Origin: Cladorhizidae sp. MBARI D1340-BT2 | Taxonomy: Eukaryota > Porifera > Demospongiae > Poecilosclerida > Cladorhizidae | DNA length: 64,000 bases | Assembly: GCA_028752905.1 (NCBI GenBank) | Contig: JAQNBH010000132.1 | Location: 310,001 to 374,000, forward strand | Reading direction: 5' to 3' | Shown: positions 39,268 through 50,900 of the stretch, in pieces | How positions within the stretch are numbered: the stretch's first letter is position 1 | How the letters are laid out: each line of letters begins with the position of its first letter | The notes under the pieces: model-generated | What the model was told of the DNA's origin: nothing | What the model saw: the letters and a program-made list of their open reading frames with translations, nothing else | Databases searched by the model: none | Translations under genes and position numbers: made by a program

Positions 39268-40690
39268 GTCTAGTTGGTATGTAGTCAGTCCTACCTGTAC
39301 TGCCATGCTAGTTGGTGTGTAGTCAGTCCTACCTGTACTGCCATGCTAGTTGGTATGTAGTCAGTCCTACCTGTACTGCCATGTTAGTTGGTGTGTAGTC
39401 CTACCTGTACTGCCATGCTAGTTGGTGTATAGTCCTACCTGTACTGCCATGCTAGTTGGTGTGTAGTCCTACCTGTACTGCCATGCTAGTTGGTGTGTAG
39501 TCCTACCTGTACTGCCATGCTAGTTGGTGTGTAGTCCTACCTGTACTGCCATGCTAGTTGGTGTGCAGTCCTACATGCACTGCCATGCTAGTTGGTGTGT
39601 AGTCCTACATGTACTGCCATGCTAGTTGGTGTGTAGTCCTACCTGTACTGCCATGCTAGTTGGTGTGCAGTCCTACCTGTACTGCCATGTTAGTTGGTGT
39701 GTAGTCCTACCTGTACTGCCATGCTAGTTGGTGTGTAGTCCTACCTGTACTGCCATGCTAGTTGGTGTGTAGTCCTACCTGTACTGCCATGCTAGTTGGT
39801 GTGTAGTCCTACCTGTACTGCCATGCTAGTTGGTGTGTAGTCCTACCTGTACTGCCATGCTAGTTGGTGTGTAGTCCTACCTGTACTGCCATGCTAGTTG
39901 GTGTATAGTCCTACCTGTACTGCCATGCTAGTTGGTGTGTAGTCCTACCTGTACTGCCATGCTAGTTGGTGTGTAGTCCTACCTGTACTGCCATTCTAGT
40001 TGGTGTGTAGTCCTACCTGTACTGCCATGCTAGTTGGTGTGTAGTCCTACCTGTACTGCCATGCTAGTTGGTGTGTAGTCCTACCTGTACTGCCATGCTA
40101 GTTGGTGTGTAGTCCTACCTGTACTGCCATGCTAGTTGGTGTGTAGTCCTACCTGTACTGCCATGCTAGTTGGTGTGTAGTCCTATCTGTACTGCCATGC
40201 TAGTTGGTGTGTAGTCCTACCTGTACTGCCATGTTAGTTGGTGTGTAGTCCTACCTGTACTGCTATGCTAGTTGGTGTGTAGTCCTACCTGTACTGCCAT
40301 GCTAGTTGGTGTGTAGTCCTGCCTGTACTGCCATGCTAGTTGGTGTGTAGTCCTACCTGTATTGCCATGCTAGTTGGTGTATAGTCCTACCTGTACTGCC
40401 ATGCTAGTTGGTGTGTAGTCCTACCTGTACTGCCATGCTAGTTGGTGTGTAGTCCTACCTGTACTGCCATGCTAGTTGGTGTGTAGTCCTACCTGTACTG
40501 CCATGCTAGTTGGTGTGTAGTCCTACCTGTACTGCCATGCTAGTTGGCGTGTAGTCCTACCTGTACTGCCATGCTAGTTGGTGTGTAGTCCTACCTGTAC
40601 TGCCATGCTAGTTGGTGTGCAGTCCTACCTGTACTGCCATGCTAGTTGGTGTGTAGTCCTACCTGTACTGCCATGCTAGTTGGTGTGTGT
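39268..40690 (+). repeat. 34-bp minisatellite (gccatgctagttggtgtgta core)
   Basis: About 41 copies of a very homogeneous 34-bp unit, ctgccatgctagttggtgtg plus tagtcctacctgta. The first three copies carry a 4-bp addition (gtagtcagtcctacc). The low divergence suggests recent expansion. It abuts the 39-bp array with almost no spacer. Confidence 0.95.
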
Positions 40691-41051
40691 CTAGCACACA
40701 GACATTGTCCAAGCCCTAACCCTAGTCATTGTCCAAACCTAACCTTAGTTATTGCATTCGGACATATATACATATATATATATAATATACATAGTAACAC
40801 ACTGACCACACCTCTTTACCCAAGTCTTATACGCTGACATACACACAGAGAAATGTGCCCCTCCCTCCCCATACGGACCTCCACCTCAAGCAAAGTGTAC
40901 CAAGGGGACGTGTGTAAAGTATTTCTGGCGTGTGCTCACCTGTCGTATGTGGACATCTTCAAGAAATACCTCAGCAGTATAGTCACACCAACTAAGTTGT
41001 ATTATCACCTCCTCAATGTCTGTCTGTGTGTGTGAACAAAATAACTGTTAA

Positions 41052-41064
41052 AGGTCAAAGTCCT
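41052..41064 (+). promoter_or_regulatory. DR1-like nuclear-receptor site (HNF4-type variant)
   Basis: aggtcaaagtcct is AGGTCA, one spacer base, then AGTCCT. The second half resembles the HNF4-preferred variant CAAAGTCCA, with one mismatch at the end. It is a match to a known consensus only; no target gene is visible. Confidence 0.3.
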
Positions 41065-41133
41065 AATTAGGTGGCATGAACATAACTTGACAGAGCATTT
41101 CCCAAGTTGACCCTTAGCAAGGGATAAGGTGCA

Positions 41134-41146
41134 AGGTCAAAGGTCA
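41134..41146 (+). promoter_or_regulatory. Perfect DR1 nuclear-receptor consensus
   Basis: aggtcaaaggtca is an exact direct repeat of AGGTCA with one-base spacing, the classical site for RXR/HNF4-type nuclear receptors. A reverse half-site, tgaccc, lies nearby at about 41109-41114. Function is inferred from sequence only. Confidence 0.4.
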
Positions 41147-42294
41147 ACGAGAAGGATCTGTCTTTTAAAGACAGTTTTCAAGTTAATCTCTAGCAACCAT
41201 CAGAGATGTCCCTAGCAACCATAAGCTATGGGATAGCAGTAGTGGTTATTAAATGTAGTCATGAAGAAGGTGCCCCTGTTGCAGGTAGCAAATGTGGGTA
41301 GTGCATGATCATGGATTCTGTGCATTGTGCAGCACAAAGCTATGCTGCCAGTTTGCCCAGACCCTCTCCATGTGTGCATATTGAGAGGTAGGCTGGAGTG
41401 CCTAGAGCAACACATCAACCAACAAGTCTACTACTTTAGCCACCCTTTACCAGTATTAGATCAACTCAATCACAGACTTGCTTCTTCACCAGCATTGCAC
41501 GAGAGTAAGCCGTCACTAACCCATGTAGCGTTAAGTTTCACCTTGTGGCCTGTCCAACTTCAGTGACAAAGATTTTAAACGGCAACCACAACGAAGTCAC
41601 AAATTAGCGTTTCACCGTTTAGTTCCGTCACTGCAAGCCCAATTGAGGAACGACCCTTTACCTTGCCACACCCTCGACTACGCTATGACTTATGACTCGA
41701 AGTTCGGCAGTGAAGCAGGCTATTATTTTGATTCTTTTGTTCAGGAGGCGTAGGAGGAGGAATAGGAGAAGGCAGAACAGAGTGTGGGTACGTCCAATAT
41801 AGTCAATTGGGGTTAAAAAAAGCCGTTTCCCTTAACTTTACCTTTTAAGAGCCACAGTAAAGGATTTACTAAAAACACATGTGCCATCCTCTAGTACTTT
41901 ACTATCAAATGATGACTACATAAATTAAAAAAATATATCCCATGTCCTATAATGAAATAAATTATTAATAAAAGAACATATTTTGTCAAGTTATTTCAGT
42001 GCTAACTCAAACATTTCGTTTTCCAAACTTGGAATGCTTATTCCCACAATTAATGGAAATATTTCTTGTTGCGAGAATAACTTTAAAACCGTTTGCTAAT
42101 TTTTTGGGCTATGTATGTCATTTTAGAGCTCTTTTAGTACGCTGTGATAAAAATATGGTGGTGTTTTTTTTGCCCCATGAAAGGGGTTAAAAAAAACCCA
42201 CCCCTTAAAAAATATCCTAAACGGTAAAATCAAATGTAAATACTTCAATATTTTAATATTTTAATCAATTGAATCTTTTTTCATTAAAATTTGT

Positions 42295-42870
42295 TCAAAT
42301 ACTACAATATAGTACAATAATGGTTAAAAGTTGGGTTTTATTGCATTTTCTTAAAGAAAAATACTTGAAATTGTTTATCACTTTTGCTTCACACTCGAAC
42401 TTCAGCAGTGCATTCCCTCGACTAACTGTTTCCACTACTGGCTGAACAGGGCCATACATGCAACGATCCACTGCTACTATCTCCACATCTTCCGGCTTTG
42501 TGTGCAGGATGTGTGACTTCCTGAGCTCTATGAGCACGTGCAGGATGTGTGACTTCCTGAGCTCTATGAGCATGTGCAGGATGTGTGACTTCCTGAGCAC
42601 ATGCAGGATGTGTGACTTCCTGAGCTCTATGAGCACGTGCAGGATGTGTGACTTCCTGAGCTCTATGAGCACGTGCAGGATGTGTGACTTCCTGAGCTCT
42701 ATGAGCACGTGCAGGATGTGTGACTTCCTGAGCTCTATGAGCATGTGCAGGATGTGTGACTTCCTGAGCTCTATGAGCGTATAAGCTTGACTAGCACGTG
42801 CAGATTGATATAGTGCATTTCCCCCGCCTCTATCCAATTGCCGTGAATTGCCGTGGATGTAGCTTAGCTA
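42295..42870 (-). other. Open frame with 12-residue tandem repeats, unrecognised
   Basis: The minus-strand frame is open from a TAG near 42872 to a stop at 42295. It has no ATG before the repeats; the earliest possible start is a TTG at 42837, so it would more likely be an internal exon. Order: NALYQSARASQAYTLIELRK, then about seven repeats of LIELRKSHILHV (one unit shortened), then TKPEDVEIVAVDRCMYGPVQ and PVVETVSRGNALLKFECEAK, ending in a basic AT-rich tail. The non-repetitive part after the repeats looks like genuine protein sequence. I do not recognise it. It may be a gene or transposon relic whose exon has been invaded by minisatellite expansion. Confidence 0.3.
42500..42780 (+). repeat. 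36-bp minisatellite with E-box in most units
   Basis: About 7.7 units of tgcaggatgtgtgacttcct plus gagctctatgagcacg; one unit lacks gagctctatg. The junction between units reads gcacgtgc (E-box CACGTG) or gcatgtgc, and each full unit has the palindrome gagctc. The unit is 12 codons, so the frame is preserved on both strands. Confidence 0.93.
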
Positions 42871-42944
42871 TGGACTTTTAGGATTAAGAACATTTTGGGG
42901 TGTGTGCCTAAATGTCTACGCAATCTTTTTATTGAAACAACCAC

Positions 42945-43028
42945 ACCTTACCTAGTCCATGCTACACCTTACCTAGTCCATTCTGTACCTTACCTAATCC
43001 ATGCTATATCTTACCTAATCCATCCATG
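42945..43028 (+). repeat. 21-bp tandem repeat, four copies
   Basis: Four units of accttacctagtccatgcta plus one base, with increasing divergence (ccattctgt, ctaatccatgctat, ctaatccatccatg). Confidence 0.85.
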
Positions 43029-43167
43029 AGTGTTAAAAACAATAATTTCTATTGTATTATAATAAAAACTAACAGCCTAACTAGTTGTGGTAGCTAGTGT
43101 GGCTATAGTTATGACAGCTAGCAAGATTATAGCTATTCACTATGACTAGGACTAGGGCTAGGGATAT

Positions 43168-43375
43168 GTATAACCTGCAGTAGTATGGTCAGGCTATAGG
43201 AAGCACAGGCTATAACCTGCACTAGTATGTTCAGGCTATAGGAAGCACAGGCTATAACCTGCAGTAGTATGGTCAGGCTATAGGAAGCACAGGCTATAAC
43301 CTGCACTACTATGGTCAGGCTATAGGAAGCACAGGCTATAACCTGCAGTAGTATGGTCAGGCTATAGGCTAACCT
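43168..43375 (+). repeat. 42-bp minisatellite, five copies
   Basis: Units contain gctataacctgcagtagtat and ggtcaggctataggaagcac. As 42 bp is 14 codons, the minus strand stays open and gives repeated VIACASYSLTILLQ (ORF 43133-43393), which I regard as a by-product. Confidence 0.92.
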
Positions 43376-43384
43376 GCACTTGTA

Positions 43385-43722
43385 GAGGAGCAAGTTAAGG
43401 GGTCATCAAACATTAATGCTGCCCAGAGGAGCTAAGGTAAAGGGTCACCAACCATTGATGCCACAAGTAGAAGAGCTACGGTAAAGGATCACCAAACATT
43501 GATGTCATAACACCTGTGTAGAGGTGTAGAGCAGCTAAGGTAAGGAGTCGCCATCTGTTGATACTGCAACAAGACCTTTGATTACCCTCCTGTCATCTGA
43601 CCATGCTGCTTGGATGTCCTGCTGCTCAAGAGTCCAGTTATAAACAGAAACCAGGAGTCTAGTTTCAAACATTGATGATCATGCTTGAGGGATGGAGTGC
43701 ACCTGTGCTGCTGCTAGTATTC
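43385..43722. repeat. Degenerate ~51-56-bp repeat, about three copies, then unique sequence
   Basis: Related blocks gagctaaggtaaagggtcac, gagctacggtaaaggatcac and cagctaaggtaaggagtcgc occur near 43428, 43478 and 43531, each followed by caaacattgatg-like sequence. From about 43570 the DNA is non-repetitive with no gene seen. Confidence 0.55.
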
Positions 43723-43730
43723 TAGCCTGA

Positions 43731-44442
43731 CATACCTGATGTATGCATACTCACTCTGTTGGCATACCTGATGTATGCATACTCACTCTGTTGGCATACC
43801 TGATGTATGCATACTCACTCTGTTGACATACCTGATGTATGCATACTCACTCTGTTGGCATACCTGATGTATGCATACTCACTCTGTTGGCATACCTGAT
43901 GTAAGCATACTCACTCTGTTGGCATTCCTGATGTATGCATACTCACTCTGTTGGCATACCTGATGTATGCATACTCTCTCTGTGGCATACCTGATGTAAG
44001 CATACTCATACTCACTCTGTTGGCATACCTGTTGTAAGCATACTCACTCTGTGGCATACCTGATGTATGCATACTCACTCTGTTGGCATACCTGATGTAT
44101 GCATACTCACTCTGTTGGCATACCTGATATATGCATACTCACTCTGTTGGTATACCTGATGTATGCATACTCACTCTGTTGGCATACCTGTTGTAAGCAT
44201 ACTCAATCTGTGGCATACCTGATGTATGCATACTCACTCTGTTGGCATACCTGATGTAAGCAAACTCACTCTGTTGGCATACCTGATGTATGCATACTCA
44301 CTCTGTTGGCATACCTGATGTATGCATACTCACTCTGTTGAAATACCTGATGTATGCATACTCACTCTGTTGGCATACCTGATGTAAGCATACTCACTCT
44401 GTTGACATACCTAATGTAAGCATACTCACTCTGTTGGCATAC
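43731..44442 (+). repeat. 32-bp minisatellite with palindromic GTATGCATAC
   Basis: About 22 copies of gttggcatacctgatgtatg plus catactcactct. Most units contain the 10-bp perfect palindrome gtatgcatac; a minority have gtaagcatac, which breaks it. Confidence 0.94.
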
Positions 44443-44912
44443 GAGTCATTCCATGTCAAATCATCTAGGCCATTACACCACCCATCTCAAATTTTTTCCA
44501 GCCTCCAACCATGGCAAGATACATACATACATATATAGGTCAAATCCGAAATTTTAGCTCTCCATGAGGTCAGGAACACCGTTTTTCATAAATTCCAAAA
44601 AATTGGTCTTTTCACGTACTCAACGCCCACGCATTTACATCTCCGAGTGCCCATATCTCACTAAAATTGATGTAAATCAGGCAATTCTGGTCTCATTGGT
44701 CTAAAAGTTTTCACCTGGCATGTTTTTTGAACTGGGGAATGCGAATATCACATTTAGAAAGCTGTACAACTGATAGAAAATCTACTTTATTAGTCACAAA
44801 GATCCATCGCGATAATATTCAGAACGTCTCCGCTAGAGATCTTTGAGGCAGAAATGAACATAACCTCGGTGCCATGCAACCCAATTCAATGCTAGATTCC
44901 AAAAGTACATAG
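44443..44912. other. Non-repetitive stretch, no gene seen
   Basis: Unique-looking DNA starting gagtcattccatgtcaaatc, with ataggtcaaatccgaaattt and gaggtcaggaacaccg. No long ORF. The composition and lack of coding signal would suit a fragment of a dispersed non-coding repeat, but I cannot name one. Confidence 0.35.
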
Positions 44913-44913
44913 A

Positions 44914-44993
44914 GAGGATGTTCCATGACTTAGAAGAGGATGTTCCATGACTTGGAAGAGGATGTTCCATGACTTAGAAGAGGATGTTCCATG
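44914..44993 (+). repeat. 22-bp tandem repeat at the satellite edge
   Basis: gaggatgttccatgacttag-aa units start at 44914, 44936, 44958 and 44980. The last unit fuses in the middle of ccatga-ctag with the first 17-bp satellite monomer. Confidence 0.9.
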
Positions 44994-47900
44994 ACTAGGT
45001 GTATAACCATGCTAGGTGTATAACCATGGTAGGTGTATCACCATGCTAGGTGTATAACTATGCTACATAGGTATATAACCATGCTAGATGTAATACCATG
45101 ACAGGTGTAATACCATGCTAGGTGTATAACATGCTTGGTGTATAGCCATGCTAGGTGTATAACCATGCTAGGTATATAACCATGCTAGGTGTAATACCAT
45201 GATAGGTATATAACCATGCTACTGTAGGTGTATAACTATGCTAGGTGTATAACCATGCTAGGTGTATAACTATGCTAGGTGTATAACCATGCTAGGTGTA
45301 TAACCATGCTAGGTGTATAACCATGCTAGGTATATAACCATGCTAGGTGTATAACCATGCTAGGTATATAACCATGCTAGGTGTAATACCATGATAGGTG
45401 TAATACCATGCTAGGTGTATAACCATGCTAGGTATATAACCATGCTAGGTGTAATACCATGATAGGTGTAATACCATGCTAGGTGTATAACCATGCTAGG
45501 TATATAACCATGCTAGGTGTATAACCATGCTAGGTATATAACCATGCTAGGTGTATAACCATGCTAGGTATATAACCATGCTAGGTGTATGACCATGCTA
45601 GGTGTATGACCATGCTAGGTGTATAGCCATGCTAGGTGTATAACCATGCTAGGTGTATAACCATGCTAGGTGTATAACCATGCTAGGTGTATAACCATGC
45701 TAGGTGTATAACCATGCTAGGTGTATAACCATGCTAGGTGTATAACCATGCTAGGTGTATAACCATGCTAGGTGTATAACCATGCTAGGTATATAAACAT
45801 GCTAGGTGTATAACCATGCTAGGTATATAACCATGCTAGGTGTATAACCATGCTAGGTGTAATACCATGATAGGTATATAACCATGCTAGGTGTATAACC
45901 ATGCTAGGTATATAACCATGCTAGGTGTATAACCATGCTAGGTATATAACCATTCTAGGTATATAACCATGCTAGGTGTATAACCATGGTAGGTGTTTAA
46001 CCATGCTAGGTGTATAACCATGCTAGGTGTATAACCATGCTAGGTGTATAACCATGCTAGGTATATAAACATGCTAGGTGTATAACCATGCTAGGTATAT
46101 AACCATGCTAGGTGTATAACCATGCTAGGTGTAATACCATGATAGGTATATACCCATGCTAGGTGTATAACTATGCTAGGTGTATAACCATGCTAGGTGT
46201 ATAACCATGCTAGGTGTATAACCATGCTAGGTATATAACCATGCTAGGTGTAATATCATGATAGGTGTAATACCATGCTAGGTGTATAACCATGCTAGGT
46301 ATATAACCATGCTAGGTGTATAACTATGCTAGGTGTATAACCATGCTAGGTGTATAACCATGCTAGGTGTAATACCATGCGAGGTGTATAACCATGCTAG
46401 GTGTATGTATAGCCATGCTAGGTGTAATACCATGATAGGTGTAATACCATGCTAGGTGTATAACCATGCTAGGTGTATAACCATGCTAGGTGTAATACCA
46501 TGATAGGTGTAATACCATGCTAGGTGTATAACCATGCTAGGTATATAACCATGCTAGGTGTAATACCATGATAGGTGTATAACCATGCTAGGTGTATAAA
46601 CCATGCTTGGTGTATAGCCATGCTAGGTGTATAACCATGCTAGGTGTATAACCATGCTAGGTGTATAACTATGCTAGGTATATAACCATGCTAGGTGTAT
46701 AACCATTCTAGGTATATAACCATGCTAGGTATATAAACATGCTAGGTGTAATATCATGATAGGTGTAATACCATGCTAGGTGTATAACCATGCTAGGTAT
46801 ATAACCATGCTAGGTGTATAACTATGCTAGGTGTATAACCATGCTAGGTGTATAACCATGCTAGGTGTAATACCATGCGAGGTGTATAACCATGCTAGGT
46901 GTATGTATAGCCATGCTAGGTGTAATACCATGATAGGTGTAATACCATGCTAGGTGTATAACCATGCTTGGTGTATAGCCATGCTAGGTGTATAACCATG
47001 CTAGGTATATAACCATGCTAGGTGTAATACCATGATAGGTATATAACCATGCTACTGTAGGTGTATAACTATGCTAGGTGTATAACCATGCTAGGTGTAT
47101 AACTATGCTAGGTGTATAACCATGCTAGGTGTATAACCATGCTAGGTGTATAACCATGCTAGGTATATAACCATGCTAGGTGTATAACCATGCTAGGTAT
47201 ATAACCATGCTAGGTGTAATACCATGATAGGTGTAATACCATGCTAGGTGTATAACCATGCTAGGTATATAACCATGCTAGGTGTAATACCATGATAGGT
47301 GTAATACCATGCTAGGTGTATAACCATGCTAGGTATATAACCATGCTAGGTGTAATACCATGATAGGTGTAATACCATGCTAGGTGTATAACCATGCTAG
47401 GTATATAACCATGCTAGGTGTATAACCATTCTAGGTATATAACCATGCTAGGTGTATAAACATGCTAGGTGTATAACCATGCTAGGTGTATAACCATGCT
47501 AGGTATATAACCATGCTAGGTGTATAACCATGCTAGGTATATAACCATGCTAGGTGTATAACCATTCTAGGTATATAACCATGCTAGGTGTATAACCATG
47601 CTAGGTGTATAACCATGCTAGGTGTATAACCATGCTAGGTATATAACCATGCTAGGTGTATAACCATGCTAGGTATATAACCATGCTAGGTGTAATACCA
47701 TGATAGGTGTAATACCATGCTAGGTGTATAACCATGCTAGGTATATAACCATGCTAGGTGTAATACCATGATAGATGTAATACCATGCTAGGTGTATAAC
47801 CATGCTAGGTATATAACCATGCTAGGTGTAATACCATGATAGGTGTAATACCATGCTAGGTGTATAACCATGCTAGGTATATAACCATGCTAGGTGTATA

Positions 47901-50900
47901 ACCATTCTAGGTATATAACCATGCTAGGTGTATAAACATGCTAGGTGTATAACCATGCTAGGTGTATAACCATGCTAGGTATATAACCATGCTAGGTGTA
48001 TAACCATGCTAGGTATATAACCATGCTAGGTGTATAACCATTCTAGGTATATAACCATGCTAGGTGTATAAACATGCTAGGTGTAATACCATGATAGGTG
48101 TAATACCATGCTAGGTGTATAACCATGCTAGGTATATAACCATGCTAGGTGTAATACCATGATAGGTGTAATACCATGCTAGGTGTATAACCATGCTAGG
48201 TATATAACCATGCTAGGTGTATAACCATTCTAGGTATATAACCATGCTAGGTGTATAACTATGCTAGGTGTATAACCATGCTAGGTGTATAACTATGCTA
48301 GGTGTATAACCATGCTAGGTGTATAACCATGCTAGGTGTATAACCATGCTAGGTATATAACCATGCTAGGTGTATAACCATGCTAGGTATATAACCATGC
48401 TAGGTGTAATACCATGATAGGTGTAATACCATGCTAGGTGTATAACCATGCTAGGTATATAACCATGCTAGGTGTAATACCATGATAGGTGTAATACCAT
48501 GCTAGGTGTATAACCATGCTAGGTATATAACCATGCTAGGTGTAATACCATGATAGGTGTAATACCATGCTAGGTGTATAACCATGCTAGGTATATAACC
48601 ATGCTAGGTGTATAACCATTCTAGGTATATAACCATGCTAGGTGTATAAACATGCTAGGTGTATAACCATGCTAGGTATATAACCATGCTAGGTGTAATA
48701 CCATGATAGGTGTAATACCATGCTAGGTGTATAACCATGCTAGGTATATAACCATGCTAGGTGTATAACTATGCTAGGTGTATAACCATGCTAGGTGTAT
48801 AACCATGCTAGGTGTAATACCATGCGAGGTGTATAACCATGCTAGGTGTATGTATAGCCATGCTAGGTGTAATACCATGATAGGTGTAATACCATGCTAG
48901 GTGTATAACCATGCTTGGTGTATAGCCATGCTAGGTGTATAACCATGCTAGGTATATAACCATGCTAGGTGTAATACCATGATAGGTATATAACCATGCT
49001 ACTGTAGGTGTATAACTATGCTAGGTGTATAACTATGCTAGGTGTATAACCATGCTAGGTGTATAACCATGCTAGGTATATAACCATGCTAGGTGTAATA
49101 CCATGCTAGGTGTATAACCATTCTAGGTATATAACCATGCTAGGTGTATAACTATGCTAGGTGTATAACCATGCTAGGTGTATAACCATGCTAGGTATAT
49201 AACCATGCTAGGTGTAATACCATGATAGGTGTAATACCATGCTAGGTGTATAACCATGCTAGGTATATAACCATGCTAGGTGTAATACCATGATAGGTGT
49301 AATACCATGCTAGGTATATAACCATGCTAGGTGTATAACCATTCTAGGTATATAACCATGCTAGGTGTATAACTATGCTAGGTGTATAACCATGCTAGGT
49401 GTATAACTATGCTAGGTGTATAACCATGCTAGGTGTATAACCATGCTAGGTGTATAACCATGCTAGGTATATAACCATGCTAGGTGTATAACCATGCTAG
49501 GTATATAACCATGCTAGGTGTAATACCATGATAGGTGTAATACCATGCTAGGTGTATAACCATGCTAGGTATATAACCATGCTAGGTGTAATACCATGAT
49601 AGGTGTAATACCATGCTAGGTGTATAACCATGCTAGGTATATAACCATGCTAGGTGTAATACCATGATAGGTGTAATACCATGCTAGGTGTATAACCATG
49701 CTAGGTATATAACCATGCTAGGTGTATAACCATTCTAGGTATATAACCATGCTAGGTGTATAAACATGCTAGGTGTATAACCATGCTAGGTATATAACCA
49801 TGCTAGGTGTAATACCATGATAGGTGTAATACCATGCTAGGTGTATAACCATGCTAGGTATATAACCATGCTAGGTGTATAACTATGCTAGGTGTATAAC
49901 CATGCTAGGTGTATAACCATGCTAGGTGTAATACCATGCGAGGTGTATAACCATGCTAGGTGTATGTATAGCCATGCTAGGTGTAATACCATGATAGGTG
50001 TAATACCATGCTAGGTGTATAACCATGCTTGGTGTATAGCCATGCTAGGTGTATAACCATGCTAGGTATATAACCATGCTAGGTGTAATAATATAACCAT
50101 GCTACTGTAGGTGTATAACTATGCTAGGTGTATAACCATGCTAGGTGTATAACTATGCTAGGTGTATAACCATGCTAGGTGTATAACCATGCTAGGTGTA
50201 TAACCATGCTAGGTATATAACCATGCTAGGTGTATAACCATGCTAGGTATATAACCATGCTAGGTGTAATACCATGATAGGTGTAATACCATGCTAGGTG
50301 TATAACCATGCTAGGTATATAACCATGCTAGGTGTAATACCATGATAGGTGTAATACCATGCTAGGTGTATAACCATGCTAGGTATATAACCATGCTAGG
50401 TGTAATACCATGATAGGTGTAATACCATGCTAGGTGTATAACCATGCTAGGTATATAACCATGCTAGGTGTATAGCCATGCTAGGTGTATAACCATGCTA
50501 GGTATATAACCATGCTAGGTGTAATACCATGATAGGTATATAACCATGCTACTGTAGGTGTAATACCATGCTAGGTGTATAACCATGCTTGGTGTATAGC
50601 CATGCTAGGTGTATAACCATGCTAGGTATATAACCATGCTAGGTGTAATAGGTGTAATACCATGCTAGGTGTATAACCATGCTAGGTATATAACCATGCT
50701 ATGTGTAATACCATGATAGGTGTAATACCATGCTAGGTGTATAACCATGCTAGGTATATAACCATGCTAGGTGTAATACCATGATAGGTGTAATACCATG
50801 CTAGGTGTATAACCATGCTAGGTATATAACCATGCTAGGTGTATAGCCATGCTAGGTGTATAACCATGCTAGGTATATAACCATGCTAGGTGTAATACCA

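Larger units (their letters stand above)
40691..42294. other. Longest non-repetitive stretch of the island, no confident gene
   Basis: Starts with telomere-like words (ccctaaccctag near 40715, cctaaccttag near 40739) and a TA-repeat (40765-40790). Several ORFs of 60-80 codons on both strands (for example 40853-41035 and 41327-41566) show no motif I recognise. The plus-strand piece reading VCKVFLACAHLSYVDIFKKY (about 40910-40970) is the most protein-like. AT-rich from about 41860. Confidence 0.4.

Noticed and set aside
38078..39284. Secreted Cys-rich repeat protein gene(s)
   Set aside because: Open frames follow from the 39-bp (13-codon) period. There are no start context, signal peptide or flanking exons, and changes hit all codon positions.
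40709..40750. Interstitial telomere repeat
   Set aside because: Only about two CCCTAA-like words, quickly degenerate; too short to claim a telomeric origin.
40853..41035. Gene encoding VYQGDVCKVFLACAHLSYVD...
   Set aside because: Looks mildly protein-like but has no recognisable domain, no clear splice sites and no neighbouring exons. Mentioned only as part of the intergenic stretch.
43133..43393. 86-residue minus-strand protein with 14-residue repeats
   Set aside because: By-product of a 42-bp minisatellite.
44443..44912. Known dispersed repeat or gene exon
   Set aside because: Words such as gagtcattccatgtcaaatc looked familiar, but I could not assign them to any family with confidence.
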